From Fragum whitleyi (Eukaryota > Mollusca > Bivalvia > Cardiida > Cardiidae): a stretch of DNA of 64,000 nucleotides. Shown here one piece after another: positions 26,701 through 41,700 of this stretch. The stretch is from assembly GCA_948146395.1 (NCBI GenBank), contig OX411547.1:54613566-54677565 (forward strand). Reading direction: 5' to 3'. Under the pieces are notes generated by a model, which saw only the letters and a list, made by a program, of their open reading frames with translations, was not told the origin of the DNA and did no database searches. Every line of letters starts with the position of its first letter. Positions within the stretch are counted from its first letter, which is position 1. Position numbers and translations under genes: made by a program.

Positions 26701-29700
26701 TTCCACTACCGTAAGGAAGATCCCAGCATACTTTCGATTCGATGCCCCAGCGATACACACTGTATAGGAGAGGAAGTCGTTTAAAGAATTTGTTTAAGAA
26801 CGGACACACGTGCACAATAGCTCGCTGTTGGCGCTGTGTGTTCATGTACAGTGAAAAACATCGTCAAATTGACAAGTTGAATGAATTTGGAACGATTTTG
26901 AAATGAAATTGAATGAGTGTGTGGAGCGAGTTTTGAGTGAAATTCAAGAGAGGTAATCCAATATCCTTTATATAGTACCTCCCTTTCATAAAACATACAT
27001 ACATGTTCTATAAATAGCTTTCTGTACATGTATCTTCACAAAATCATCATAGGCTTACAAAATACAATTATGTTATTGAAGTACGAATTTAGGAAAAATA
27101 CTTGTATAAGAAGAAAATGTGCTATCATTGTCATAAAGTTAATGGGTTGATAATCGTAGACCTATGTGAGATAGTAGCTGGAGGCTAGGAAAGGATGTAA
27201 TGGTTGTACAGGTGAGAGAAATACCAGGAATCCATTGTTATGTGCTCCAGCCGCCGCGATATAACTGATTAAAATGTTGAAAGCAGCGTTAAACTCCATC
27301 CAATCAATCAATTGACCTAAATTTAACTTGTTTCTTTCAGGTGCGTAAACGCTACGTATGTGCCGAGTACTATTGAAGCAATGCCAGCTGATGTTAACAC
27401 TGCCAAATATGAAGTTACGCATAAGCATAATGCTTTCATCCTGTTTCAAACTGGAGCCTCCTCGGGTGAGACGTCATTTATGTATTTACATTTAAATCAA
27501 AATAAAAACAGACAGTATTTCGATATTTCGGCAAAAAATGCTTTTTAAAGAAAAATGAAATAAATTTGTTTCATTTTCATTGAAAAGGATTTTTTTCCGA
27601 AAAACACTCGGTATTTCAATATTTCGGCAAAAAATTGCCTTTTACAAGTAAAATGAAATGATTTAATTTTTAACTCGCTCGAAATGATTCAACTACCACA
27701 AGGACGGTTTGAAAAGGGCCTGATCTCTCTAGCGTCACAGAAAAAGGAGCCAAATGAAAATTTGATAAGAATATCTTCTGTAAAAGGTTATAGCCTGCAG
27801 ATTTCAGATTGCTCACTATGATTGTATGCTCACACTCCTGCATTATATGCATGAAAGTTAATGAAAATTTCACTAAGTGACTAAGTTAGTGTTCTACATC
27901 TTTTGACCATATGCAAATTGACCCGGTCTTGTGATTTTATACTGTGTCATAGAAAAAAGGGCGTAAATGTAAACTGTAAACTGCCTTGTCTACAAAACTC
28001 TTCTTTTATTAAATGATGAACTCATCTGAAATTTTACAGAATATTCATTTTCATTTGACTTTATGCATTTGTGGTGGTTTAGTAGTATGCCGCAACATGA
28101 TAAAAAGGGGCCTTTATGTATATTTATTGTTAACACAACTAGCGTTACTTCATTTATACACAGATTTTTATAAAAAACTTAATAGAATAATCATCATCTG
28201 ACCGTGGCCACATTTAACTATTTGATGATATTCCACGTTATTCAAAAAAAAGGAGCCCGAATGTTTTTACACAACCTCTCCTTCCGCTGGTGCAATAATG
28301 CGACGTTACCGAAAAGGGAGCCTTTAAGTAAATTTCCTTAAAAAGACAACCCCTCCTTCATTTATACAGTTAACAACATCGTGAAATTGACAAGATGAAT
28401 GATTTTGGAATGATTTAGGAATGAAATTGAATGTGTGTGTGGAGCGAGTTTTGAGTGAATTTAATGGGAGTTAATCATATATCGCAGATTTTGTTCAGGA
28501 TGAACAAAATTTGTGATATTGATTACCTCCCTTTAATAAAAAATGCATAAATGCTCTACAATTAGCTTCCTATTTCTTCAAGATCTAAACAGACGCTTAG
28601 AATTTCAATTAATTCAGTGAGTCCAAATTTTTATCCCAGCTATTTTTTTATTTTGAACGAAGTTTTTGTTGTGTGTATTTCATTGAGTTCGGAGCGTTTT
28701 TGAATTGTTTGAGTGAGTGTTTTGAATGAGTGAATGGAGCGCCGAATGAGCGATGTAGAATGATTCTGATCGAGATGAATGTCAATTTCACGATGTAACT
28801 AACTGTATATGAGCCGCGGCAATAGCGCAGTTGGTAGCGCGCCAGACTTCTAATCCAGGGGTCAATATTCGCACGGGTTCGATCCCCGGCCGCGGCACTT
28901 ATCCTTTCCGACATTTGTCTTCCACCAATGGGTAGATAATCGTAAACCTATGTGGAATAGCAACTGGAGGCTAGGAAAGGGATGTGGTGGTAGTACTGGT
29001 GTGAGAAATACCAGGAATCCATCGTTAGGTGCTCCAGTCGTCGCGATATAACTGAGAGATTGTTGAAAGCGACGTAAAACCCCAATTCAATTCAATTCAA
29101 TTCATTTATATATATATCATGAATTTTTTTTCTTGTTTTATAATGAACAGCACTATCAAGAAAAAGACCTTTCAAAGAGTCGGTAGAGCGGTCACAGACC
29201 CTCATGGACTTCTTGCCTGCAACATTTTTCCGAACACGCTAAGAAGCAAATATCTTTTTATGATATGACCACAGTATTGGGATTGAAAAATCGCATACAT
29301 GTACAAATAAACATGGAACTTGAAGAGATTCCAATACCTTAACACCCATCATAAACGGTACAATACAATTTTAACAACGGCTTTATATGTTGTCGGTCGA
29401 TTTTAAATTGTGTGGAAGCACAATTAGAGCGGTTCCGCCCGGATTGCATCTAATCAAAATTTGCAAAACCTACATTTGTCCCAATTTATATGCATTCTGT
29501 AAACAGTTTGTTTCAAAAAATGCTGGCATAAATTGAGCTTCGGATTTTTTTCTGACAATTAATTTAAGTTTTATTTGGGCATCATTTCATGAAGGGTTAA
29601 GCAGTTGATTCATTTAGCTTAACAAAAGAATATTAATTATAAGTTACTAAAATATAGTTATAAATATGAGGGAAAAAGGTTACAGAGATGGATTGTGTAA

Positions 29701-32700
29701 TGATTACCGAATATCCCCTCCTTGGAATCACCCCTTTTACAGTTAATTACATCGTGAAATTGACATTCATCTCAGTCAAAATCATTCTAAATCGCTCACT
29801 CAGCACTCCAATCATTCATCCAAAACACTCACTCAAACAACTCATAAACGCTCCAAAACTCACTGAAAAACATAATAACAACCTCGTTCAAAATAAAAAT
29901 AGCTGGGGAAAAATCAGGATTATACTTAAATTAATTGAAAATGGAAGGGTCCGATTAGATCTTGAAGAAAATTAAAGCTATTTATAGAATATATATGCAA
30001 TTTTTTTAAAGGGAGGTAATTAATATCGCAAATTTTGTTCATCCTGAACAAAATATTCGGTATTTGATTACCTCCCATTAAATTCACTCAAAACTCGCTC
30101 CACACACTCATTCAATTTCATTCCTAAATCACTCCAAAATCATTCATCTTGTCAATTTCACGTTGTTGTTAAGTGTACACGTTATTTATCTTGTCACTAA
30201 TAACAGAGTGGTAACAGAGTGTGTGTTTGTGTATCACTCCTATCTTTTTAGCTTTATCTTGGTGTATTAGTCTTTGTCTGTGAGTGATTAATCTACATGT
30301 ACTTTTCTAAAAAATTATAACTACAACTTTTCAAGATGCAATTTAACCATTTGACGTCATTATAGTTCCAAATGATGAACATGCTAACGTGTACGTGAAG
30401 TGCTTTTCCTACACATATTTCGCATCAATGGAATGGAGAAGTATTTGACTGAATATTTAAACCTAAAACTGTGGAAGAAGCAAATTCCAATGCAAGTATT
30501 TGGTAGTTAAATGTTGAAATATTTTTGTTGACTTCCTTGATGTTGTCAAACGAACGTTGCCCACAATTTCTCAAGGTATATCTAAATGCAGCATGTATGG
30601 TTTGATAATATCTTTAAAAATAACTTGGTTTGGATGTGTTTCAAAATAGAAATACATAAACTCCTCAAATTACAATAAGTGGTTCAGTCATTCAGTATCG
30701 TACAATTGCAGTCCTTACAGCACTTTGATTCTTTAATGAGCGGATTTTAAAACTTTTCATTTTTCATTTTTATTGCAAAACTTTCGTTTTTATAAAAAAC
30801 TCAATACCAAATTTGTTAAAAACAAAAGTTATCAAACTCGTTAACTAAACCAATCGACAAAATTTTGTTTAAGTCTTTTTTATAGTGTTCACTCACGAAA
30901 ATCACTTTTTGTGAATTCTTTCCGTTCGTCTGTTGATTGTTTGATTGAATGGTGGTTTACGCCGCTTTCAACATTTTATCAGTTATATAGCGGAGGCTGG
31001 AGCACCTAACAATGAATTCCTTGTATATCTCTCACCACTAAAACCATCACATCCTTTCCTAGCCTCCAGCTGCTATCTCACATAGGTCTACGATCATCAA
31101 CTCATTGGTGAGAGACAAAAAGTCGGAAATGATGAGCGCCGCCGTCGGGGATCGAATCCGGGATCTCTAGATTGACAGTCCGAAGCGCTACCAACTGCGC
31201 TATGATGGCGGCTCGATCGTCTGTGGAATATATATTGGGCATATATAATTTGACAATAAAACACAATAAAACGTTGCGTTTTTTTTTTTATATAAAATTA
31301 TAATATGCCAAGTTTTATTCTTTTAGCGATAAAACAAAATAAAAGACGCGGGATTCATAAGTTTTATAGCTAAATGGAAATTGCCCTGTTTGTTATATAT
31401 ACATGTATATAACGGTGCAAATATAAATATATATATTTCTCTTAAAGTAAAGACCCGCCAACATGCCCTGTCTGTTACAGTTAATTACATCGTGAAATTG
31501 ACAATCATCCAAATCAAAATCATTCTAAATCGCTCACTCAGAACTCCGTTCATTCATTCCAAACACTCACTCAAACCACTCATAAACGCTCCAAAACTCA
31601 CTGAAAAACATATAACAACAACCTCGTTCAAAATAAAGATAGCTGGGAAAAAATTAGAATTATACTTTAATAAATTGAAATTGAAAGGGTCTGATTAGAT
31701 CTTGAAGAAAATTAAAGCTATTTATAGAATATATATGCAATTTTTTAAAGGGGGGTAATTAATATCGCAAATTTTGTTCATTCTGAACAAAATCTGCGAT
31801 ATTTGATTACCTCCCATTAAATTCACTCAAAACTCACTCCACACACTCATTCAATTTCATTCCTAAATCATTCCAAAATCATTTATCTTGACAATTTCAC
31901 GATGTTGTTAACTATACAAGCACTTAGTGGGAGTTTATTTCAGTTTATGACAGCATTAATTTGTTTCGAGAATTTGAAAATAACCCGTTCGAACACAAAG
32001 GCCACAAAATAAAAGCACTTGGATAATCATCCTGAACAAAACTAGCAATATCGGAGAAGCTCCCTTTAAATTCCCCCAAAACGCACTCATCGCACTCATT
32101 CAATTTCACTCCAGAATCATTTCAAAATCATTCCCCATTCCCCCCCCCCCTCACTGCTCAGTAAAAGTCAATAGTGCGTGAGTTCATGTGCAATATTGCT
32201 CTCAAAGAATATCTGACAAGTGGATTTCTGAATATTACACAGAGAAAAACCGATTATGTAAAGGATAATCGTTTGTTTCAGTGTAAGATCGATTTACATT
32301 TCATTGAGTGAACAAAAAAAGCTTTATTTTCACGAGTGGCTGAGCCACGAGTGAAAATACAGCTTTGTTGTTCACTCAATGAAATATAAATCGATCTTAC
32401 ACTGAAAAACAAACGATAATTCCATTTCTTTAATACAAAAATGAGACAAAACGTGACATTTCTAGGACATTTTTTCGTAAAGCGCGTCATTTTGCGCGTG
32501 ATTGCTATGCAACGTGCATTGTGACGTCACCTATTTCTCCCCGCATAGATGACGTCAGATATGATGAATTGCACAAAAGCAGGGTATAAGTTTTTGATAA
32601 ATTCACTGCTTTTGCGGTGAGATTATCAAGTGATAATCTACCGTTATTTCTCGATAAACCACCGAAAAGCATTAAAGAAAGCTGTGTATTTGCTATTCAC

Positions 32701-35700
32701 GATGCCTCAATCTAACTCAAGACTCAGACTCTTGGATTTTCGCGCTCTTTTTTGGGCTCTCATTGCAAGCTCGTTTCTGATATGCTCGAGTTTGAAATAA
32801 GTCCGGTCAGTGAAAGAGAAGGCATTGGTCTCACTTTGAGAAAGAGTTTGCGAATAAAGCCAGTAATGACATGTGTTGAATAGACCATAACATTGACTTA
32901 CTTACGGGGGCTAGTCCTTATGGCTTTCGCTTATGAAGGAGTCGACAAACGGCACAGATACCCAATTCTTTGTGGTTCACTGTCATCACTCGTCCACGAA
33001 AACCTGTAAAAACTGATTTAGAGAGTAAAGAGTTTCCATAACACATTATGATCCGCCCTCCCGTTCCTGCCAGAATCCAAAGTTCGTCACCGGTAGTTGT
33101 AATAATCGACGTTTAAACTGACATGGTCGAGTTATGACCCGTCATGATTCTTATCACATAAATGAACCAATTCAATTTGACTATGCCCGATGACGTTCCG
33201 GAATTCAATTTTTGGCTACCGCCAATCTCGGACACTAAGCTTTACCCGAGCAATGTTTAAACAGGTTTTTTTCAGGGTGTTAACTAGTTATAAAACATTT
33301 TCTGTGTGTAAAAATATTGAACAAGTTATAATATTAATATTGGAAGAATTTCACAGAAAGCGAAGCGCGTCAGTTAGCACTCGAGTTATGTGACGATAAA
33401 AGCAACAACGTTCGCGCTAAAGAAAACGTTCAGTGTAATAAATGGGCGGAGCTATCTGTGAACAAAGCAAAACACATGCTTAACAAATTTCTTTGCGAAT
33501 ACAATATGCAGTTTCTTTTTATTTCATATATGCGTTTACGCCATCTATTATAATCTTAATCTTAGCCAAAGTATATATTTTATTTCAAGAATTTTGACGC
33601 CATAACAGAATAAATCAGTTTAATGATATACAAAATCATTTGATAATTTTCAACGGTTGATGTTACATGTACATTATTTACAGTTAACAACATTGTTTAG
33701 TTGACAAGGTGGGTGATTTTGGAATGATTGTGTGGAGCGAGTTGTGAGTGAATCTAATGGGAGGTAATCATATGTCGCAATTTTGTTCAGGATGAACAAA
33801 ATTACCTCCCTTTAATAAAATATGTATTAAAGTTGTATAGATAGCTTCCTATTTTTTAAGAACCTATGAGACGCCAACATTTTAAACTATGTCAGTGAAA
33901 TCGCTACTTTTCTCTATCAAAAATTTATTTTGAATGACGTTGTTGTTTCTATATTTTTCAATGGGTTTGAGCTTTTTTGAATGGTTTGAGTGAGTGTTAG
34001 AAATGAATGAATTGAGCGCTGAGTGAGCGATTTAGAATGGTTTTGGTTGAGGTGACTGTCAATTTCACGATGTAACTAACTGTATTTACTGTGCGAAGAT
34101 TTTTTTTCTGAAATGTCGTAGCAACACCATTGATAGATGAACTTTTAATTTATCATTCGGTTATTTGTTTCTTTTTCAGCTGTGGACGTAATATTACGTA
34201 TCATATTAGAATTTTGTCCAGCCGAGAATCCCAATGGTTGCTATAATCCTGTAAGTACAAGCAAAACTTTCTTAGCAAAAAGGCACTAGCAGATCAAATA
34301 AAAAAGGTTGCACCCATTACACAGTACTTATATAAAACAAGTGTGTGTTTAATCCAAGTATTGAGCACTGCTTGGTAAGTTTTATAACCGATAAGTTAAC
34401 CAAATTTTAAAACTCATCGCGATCAAAACCATCCAAAATCACTCGATTGGCGCGTATGTATACGTTGTCGACCTTTTTGACACAAATCAATAATTGGTCA
34501 ACGTTTATTTTGATATAAATATTCTTTCAAACTTTATATTTGAAAAAGTTATATCCTAAAAATGAAGCGATGCGTTATTTTTGTTGTTCAGTATATATAA
34601 CGCGTTTGGGGGAATTGATAATTGTCGAGGATATTTTTTCATACAACACTACGTACGAATTACATATATCTTGTAACCTTTATTTACCTTGGTTTCATGG
34701 ATGATATCATAAAAAAATATCACATGGGGTGTTATCAAACGCATACTTGTATAACTTGTTAAAATCAGATATGTAATCCTTAAATTCAATTAGTCTGTGT
34801 TACTAATGAACTGGCAGAGCGGTGCTCAGCCGTGACGTAATTTGGCGCGTTAACTTAAAAATATTTTGGGTTCAGTGAAAATTTATTCGGCAATAATCGT
34901 GAACGCGCGAAAATAACTGTATCTTAAAACCAAAAGGATTCACGTGCTTATAGAAAGTGAACACATTTCATCGGTCGGTAACCAAAGCCTTGTAACTTCA
35001 GCTTGGTTTGGTTACCAACCTACGCTTTACGGTCACACGTTAATTATGTCGACTATAGATACGCAAGCAACGGTGAGGTTCGAAAAAACGTTATCTCCTA
35101 TCATTTTCAATGTAAATTGATCTTTGGTCATTCACTTGAAATTGCTGGTCTATATCTTCAGAAATAAATCATAAATTAAGACAATCACTATAAGTTCGAA
35201 GTCAGACGTCTAATGTCGAAGTCTGCCTAAGTGGATAACTTCTTTAACTTTTTTAAAAAAAAACACACGAAAATATAGAATCCTTTTAATCTCTTGGGAT
35301 AAGTTCATATCGGACTCGGTTTCGACCCGAGTTAACCGGGTTTTCATCAGAACGACCTCGGTTTCGACACTAGTGATGTCATTTTAACCTTTCAACCTCG
35401 ACGCTTCTGATCCTGGGTCGGGCCGGTGTTACTTGGGTTCCAAAATGGCGTCGAAAATAGTGCACAACAATTCGATTACATGAAACAAATGTTCTCATTT
35501 ACTTTAAACGACAAATACTTTTTTTCTTATTTTATATAGTATTTTGCACGAGTTTATCACATTTCTTAATGGGATAACGATATTTCATGGTTGATTAATT
35601 ATTGTAGCGGTTAATGTTAAGTTTGTTTACTACCACCAGTGAGTAACTCCGTTCACATGAATGCCCTTTCTGCGCATGCAAAATTACAGTCAATTTTAGA

Positions 35701-38700
35701 TTATTACATCATCTCACGCGACTCCCTGGCTGCCATTTGAATTTCCCCTTGGTGTTCAATTATTCCGACTTAGATAAATGACTTGAAAAATTCGAAAGCC
35801 AGAAACCTCCGAAAAGCTTGGAGCTCTTTGCATTACTAAAGTTTTGTCCGAATTTAGTAAGACTATATTTTACATGAATTACTTTTAGGAAAACGCTTAT
35901 GGTATGATTCCTTTTGAGAGGTTGGAACTATAACCGTCCTCAAGCTTCTCTCCATAAACAGCAGAATGCATTTCCTTAAAAGAATTTTGGTTGATCGATA
36001 AATTTAGTTTCATTTCTGAATCCATTTTTAATAATCCAAAGTACGAATTAAAAGAATATAAGTTGTCTTTCGGTTGAGGATATAATTGGAACTTTTCTTT
36101 GTTTCGTTCAATAGACTGGTTGCGATAACAACCCTGAAATCGGAAGAAGGAGAAGACAAGCTGCCAATGATGAACTTCAAAGACAGGAAATTACTAGAAG
36201 AATTAAGATATGGCCGACTAAAGGTACGTATGAAATATCGTCGGTTTTCTGCTAAAAACTCGTAACTGCAGCTTTTTAAAGCTGTAGTTACGAGGTTTGA
36301 GTAGAACATCGACGATATACGCTTCCCCATTTTTTCTCCAAGTACAGTTAATAACATCGTGAAATTAAAGAAAGGGAATGCTATTTGAATGATTTTGGAA
36401 TGAAATTAAATTAGTGAATTTTGAGTGAAATTTAAAGAGGATAATCGCATATCGCTGCTTTTGTTTAGGATGAACAAAATTAGCTCTATTTATTTACCAC
36501 CCCCTCCCCCTTTAAAGAAATGCATACACGTTCTATGAATAGCTTTCTTTCTTTCAAGAAAATAAAACTCACTCAAACTATTCAAAAAAGCTTCAAAATC
36601 ATTCAAATTGACAAGATCAACAACGACATTCAAAATAAAAATGGGTAGATTAAATCCACTATTTCAATGGCAAAATTGCATTTTGTACACGTAGGCCTAT
36701 AATGGGTTCGTTAAGACATAGAGAACTATTCATATAACCTTTATGTATACATGATTTAAGGGAGGTAATAAACATCTCTAATTCCGTTCATCTTGAACAA
36801 AATTAGTGATATTAGATTACCTCCCTTTAGTTACACTCAAAAACTCGCTCCATACACTTCTTCAGTTTGATTCAAAAATCATTCCAAAACCACCCATCTT
36901 GTCAATTTCACGATGTCCTTAATTGTATCATTTTATACCAATACAATAAAAAGACATATTCCCATTTTTGAGCGAATCAAAATCTACTTAAGCCTACCAA
37001 AACGAAAATTATAATATATGTGACCCGTCTCGCGAAAAGGAACCATCCGGGTAGTGTGTAAAGTGTCGATCTGAGTCAGACTGCGCAGACTGACAAGGGT
37101 CGAAACTTTTCGCAATCAACTGATTTTCTGAATCTAGCATAATTATTCTACCTGCCCATGAAAGAATGGGAATGCGACCACATATTTGCCTGTACTAAAC
37201 CAGTATATTTTCTAAATTTTTATTTCGAAGGAGTTCCCAGGTGGTCCCTTTTAGGTCACATTATTATGAAAAAACGCCTCGAAAAATACGGAACCTGGTA
37301 TGTTATATTACTGTTAATGTTATTTTAAGGATTTTTTCTATGCAGATTAAACGATACATCGGTTTTGCTCACTTTGTGCCACGGTGCATGTACAGTTAAC
37401 ACCATCGTGAGATTGAAAAGATGAATGATTTGGAATAATTTTAGAATGAAAATGAATGAGCGGGAGGAGCGAGTTTCGAGTGAAATTAAAGGGAGGTAAT
37501 CCAATTTCGCAAATTTTATTCTGGATGAACAAATTAGCGATATTGATTACCTCCCTTTAATGAAATATGCATACAAGTTCTATAGAAAGCTTCCTATTCT
37601 TCAAAGACGTATCAGACGCTTACAACTTGAATTATGTCAGTGAAATCGCAATTTTTCTCTATCGAAATATATTTTAAATGACGTAGTTGATTCTATATTT
37701 TTCAATGGGTTTGAGCGTTTTTTGAATGGTTTGAGTGAGTGTTTGGAATGATTGAATGGAGCACTGAGTGAGCGGTTTAGAATTTTTTTTATTTAGGTGA
37801 ATGTCAATTTCACGATGTGGTTAACTGTTAGTAAGCATTTAAAAAAAACGTATAAAAATCGGCCCCACCTTGACCGCGGATCGAACCTCGGGCCCTCTGC
37901 TTACTTCTTATATCATTTCCCAAAGAAAAAAACATTTAACCAGATGATCAGCATGGTTTTGCAATACTTTCGCTGTTCGGGATAATTTAAATGTGTTTGT
38001 TTTAATGTTTTACGCAGCTTTCAACATTTTTTTCGGTTATATCGCGGCGGCTGGAGCACCTAACAATGGATTTCTGGTATTTCTCACACCAGTACTACCA
38101 TTATCCTAGCCTACAGTCGTAATACAACATAGTTCTACGATTATCAACCCAATTTGTGGTAGAAAAATAGTTGGAATGAATGAGCGCCGCCGTCGGGGAT
38201 CGAACCAGGGGTCTGTTATACTAAACATCTTACGATCATTTTTATGCGTAAGTCAAAAATTAAAGTTGCTTCTAAAGTAGTAAGTTATTATGGAATTCTG
38301 CCATGCAACATCTCATTGGAATCGTCTTCTAAAGACGATTTCAATGAGATATTGCAAGGCAGAATCCATCAATGAATGAACACACTAGATACGATTGTTG
38401 ATTTTGACTTACGATCAATTTTTCGTAAGATGTTTAGTAAAACAGGCCCAACGAACATTGGATACTTTTTAAAGCGCTTTTCATATCTGAACATGTTTGC
38501 AAATGAGATCGAGGTGATTGTTTATCTTACTGTGCTTCTAACTATATAGAGAGGATATTGAAGTGGTCATGGAATACTGAATTTATTTATAGAGGCATCT
38601 ATAAACAGATAAAAACGAGGCCACGCCGAGTTTTTATATGTTTTAGATGACGAGTTTAATTAATTCTGTATTTTAGGAGCACACATTTTTTATTCTATTT

Positions 38701-41700
38701 ATGATATGACCCATGTTTTTTTCGAAAAAAAAATCGTCAAAATTCTTGAAATTCAGCATTTAAATTTTCCGCGAATCTTATAACTGACGTCACAATTTAC
38801 ACATTATGACGTCATTTTCAAAATTACAAAATAGCGTTGCTTTTCGCTCCGAGCTCATTTGCATATTTTTTCAACTAGTATAGACCCGTGTTATATAAAA
38901 AATATTGAAAGGGTTTTTTTCATTCCCGCGACGTATGTTATATTCAAGTTAGTTACATCATGAAATTGACAATCATTCCGATCAAAATCATATAAATCGC
39001 TCACTCAGCGCTCCATTCATTAGCTCCAATCTCTCACTCTAGCCATTCAGAAACGCTCCAAACTCACTGAAAATCATATAACAACAACTTCGTTCAAAAT
39101 AAAAATGGCTGGGGAAAAAACGGAATTTCACTTAATGAATTGAAATTGTAAGCGTCTGATAGGTCTTGAAGAAAAAGGTAGCTATTTAAAGAACATAATA
39201 TGTAAATTTTTTAAAGGTAGTTAATTATTATCGCTTTCATTCCAAAACCATTAAAAATCCATGCATCATGTCAATTTCACGATGTTGTTAACTGTATTAA
39301 ATCTTTTACAGAGGCACAGCGGGAAGACGTTTATGAACGAATGGAATATGCCGGTATACCTAGAGCTTCAACGATGAAAGAGGGAGATATTTGTGTTAAC
39401 AAGACTGTCACAGCCGTTCTTCTCGGACTCTTATTGATCGGTAAAGTTAAAAACATCGTAAAATTGACACTCATTCCGATCAAAATCATTCTTAATCTTG
39501 CACTCAGCGCTCCATTCATTCATTCATTCTAAACACTCACTCAAATCGATCAAAAACGTTCCAAAATTATAAGAAAACATTTCGAAATCGAACAAGCCTT
39601 TCAACTTCAAATTCAAATCGATTTAATTATTCCACGATTTTGTTTGCCTGATTGAATTTTTAACAGTCTAATTGGCCTATGAAGACATACAAACAGAAAA
39701 TTACGTATGTTTTATTAAAGGGAGGTAATAAATACTGCTAATTTTGTTCATCTAGAACAAAATTAGCCATATTGGTTTACCTGCCTTTAATTTCACTCAT
39801 AACTCGCTCCACACACTCATTCAATTTCATTCCAAAGTAATTCCAAATTCATTCATCTTGTCAGTTTCACGATGTTGTTAACGGTAACTAGGCTTATTCA
39901 TGTCGAGTCTGTTTTCCACTTCACAAAAATGTGTCCTTTTTTAAGAAGATGGCCCGTAACAGCTCCGTAACATTTCGGAACTCATGATCATTCGCAACGT
40001 TGACAGAGGTTTCCTTGTGAAATAATTAGGAAAACTCCCTTTTTAAACATTATTTAGGTTCATTAATTCCGAAACGTTTCGAACTATTATAAGTCCACTA
40101 CCTTAAAAGGTACGTCGCCTTGTCAATTCAAGCTCTATTCCGATGCATGCTCGCGTAGGTTTATGTAACGTTTCAAAATAACAATTTCAACAACATTTCA
40201 TGTCCCCCTAATAGGTAGGATGTTTAGATTATAATTCAAAATGAAGCTTCTGGAGAGCATGAGCATATAGATAATATATTGTTCGGCTTAAAGTTAAGCA
40301 TTTTTTTTCTACAAATTTGTTTCAAATCATATAAAATCATTCACCTTCTCAATTTCATGATGTTGTTAACTGTAAGCAAATATGGCATTAAAGTTATCCA
40401 CAAAGAACGAATAAGTTTTTTTCCGATTTCGTAACTATAGTTAAACTACACGATAAGGAAACTTGTGAGACAGCGGTGGCACTCCGGTAAAGCTACAGTT
40501 AGTAACATCATGAAATTGACATTTAACCCAATCAAAACCATTCATTCATTCCAAACACTCACTCAAACCATTCAAAAATGCTTCAAACTCACTGAAAAAC
40601 ATATTACAACAACTTCGTTCAAAATTAAAATAGCTGGGAAAAAATCGGGATTTCACTTATTGAATTAAAATTGTTAGCGTCCGATAGCTTTTCAAGAAAT
40701 AGGGAGCTAACTGTAGAACTTGTATTCATATTTTATTAAAGGGAGGTAATCAGTATTGCTTATTTTGTTCATCCTGAACAAAATTTGCAATACTGGATTA
40801 CCTCCCATTAAATTCACTCAAAAGTCGCTCCACACATTCATTCAATTTCATTCCTAAATCATTCAATAATCATTCACCTTGTCATTTTCACGATATTCTT
40901 AACTGTAAGTTGTTATTGTGCTTCCACAATGAAATAGTGTAGATGTCATTTACAGTTAAGTACATCGGGTAATTGACACTCATTCCGATCAAAATCACTC
41001 TAAATTATTCACTAAGCGCTCCATTCATTAACTCCAAACGTTCATTCAAGTCGACCAAAAAAGCCCTTCGGTATCATGAGAACACATTTCGAATTCGTTC
41101 AATACGATGGATCTGTTCTACCATTTTTTGGCTGTTGCATATTCTAAAGTGTCTACTTGGTCCCATGAAGATATACGAACAGAAAAATACGTATATTTGT
41201 TTAAAGGGAAATAAAAATTTCGATAATTTCGTCAAATTTGAACAAACGGATCGAATTTGTATTACCTACCTTTAATTTCACTCAGAACACACTCATTGAA
41301 TATAATGCTATAATCATTCCAAAACCATTTAACATGTCGGTTTCACAATGTTGTGAACTATACAGTCTGAAATGAATATAAGACATTTATTGTAGGGATA
41401 GTATAATCTCGTGTGCTTTTCTCTGCGAATTTCGTCGTAAATTTATGTACAACTATGAAACATTCACCCATATCGTTGAATAGACCCTCCTTTAGATCAA
41501 ACCCATTCGAAAGCCCTAAATCGCTCAGCGCTACAATCATATATTCAAATCACTCGTCACAATATCTAAAGAAAACACTCCGAAATTGCTCACAATTTGA
41601 ATTTGTTCAAAAATGGTCAACCTTTCATCAACATCAAATAGTTGCACTTTTGTATTTACTAGTTTTAATTTGTTCGAGAAAAAACAATGTTAGAAAAATA

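Noticed and set aside
28812..28897. Functional tRNA-Arg gene
   Set aside because: It has extra bases between the anticodon arm and the B box and is fused to the SINE body; it is another SINE head.
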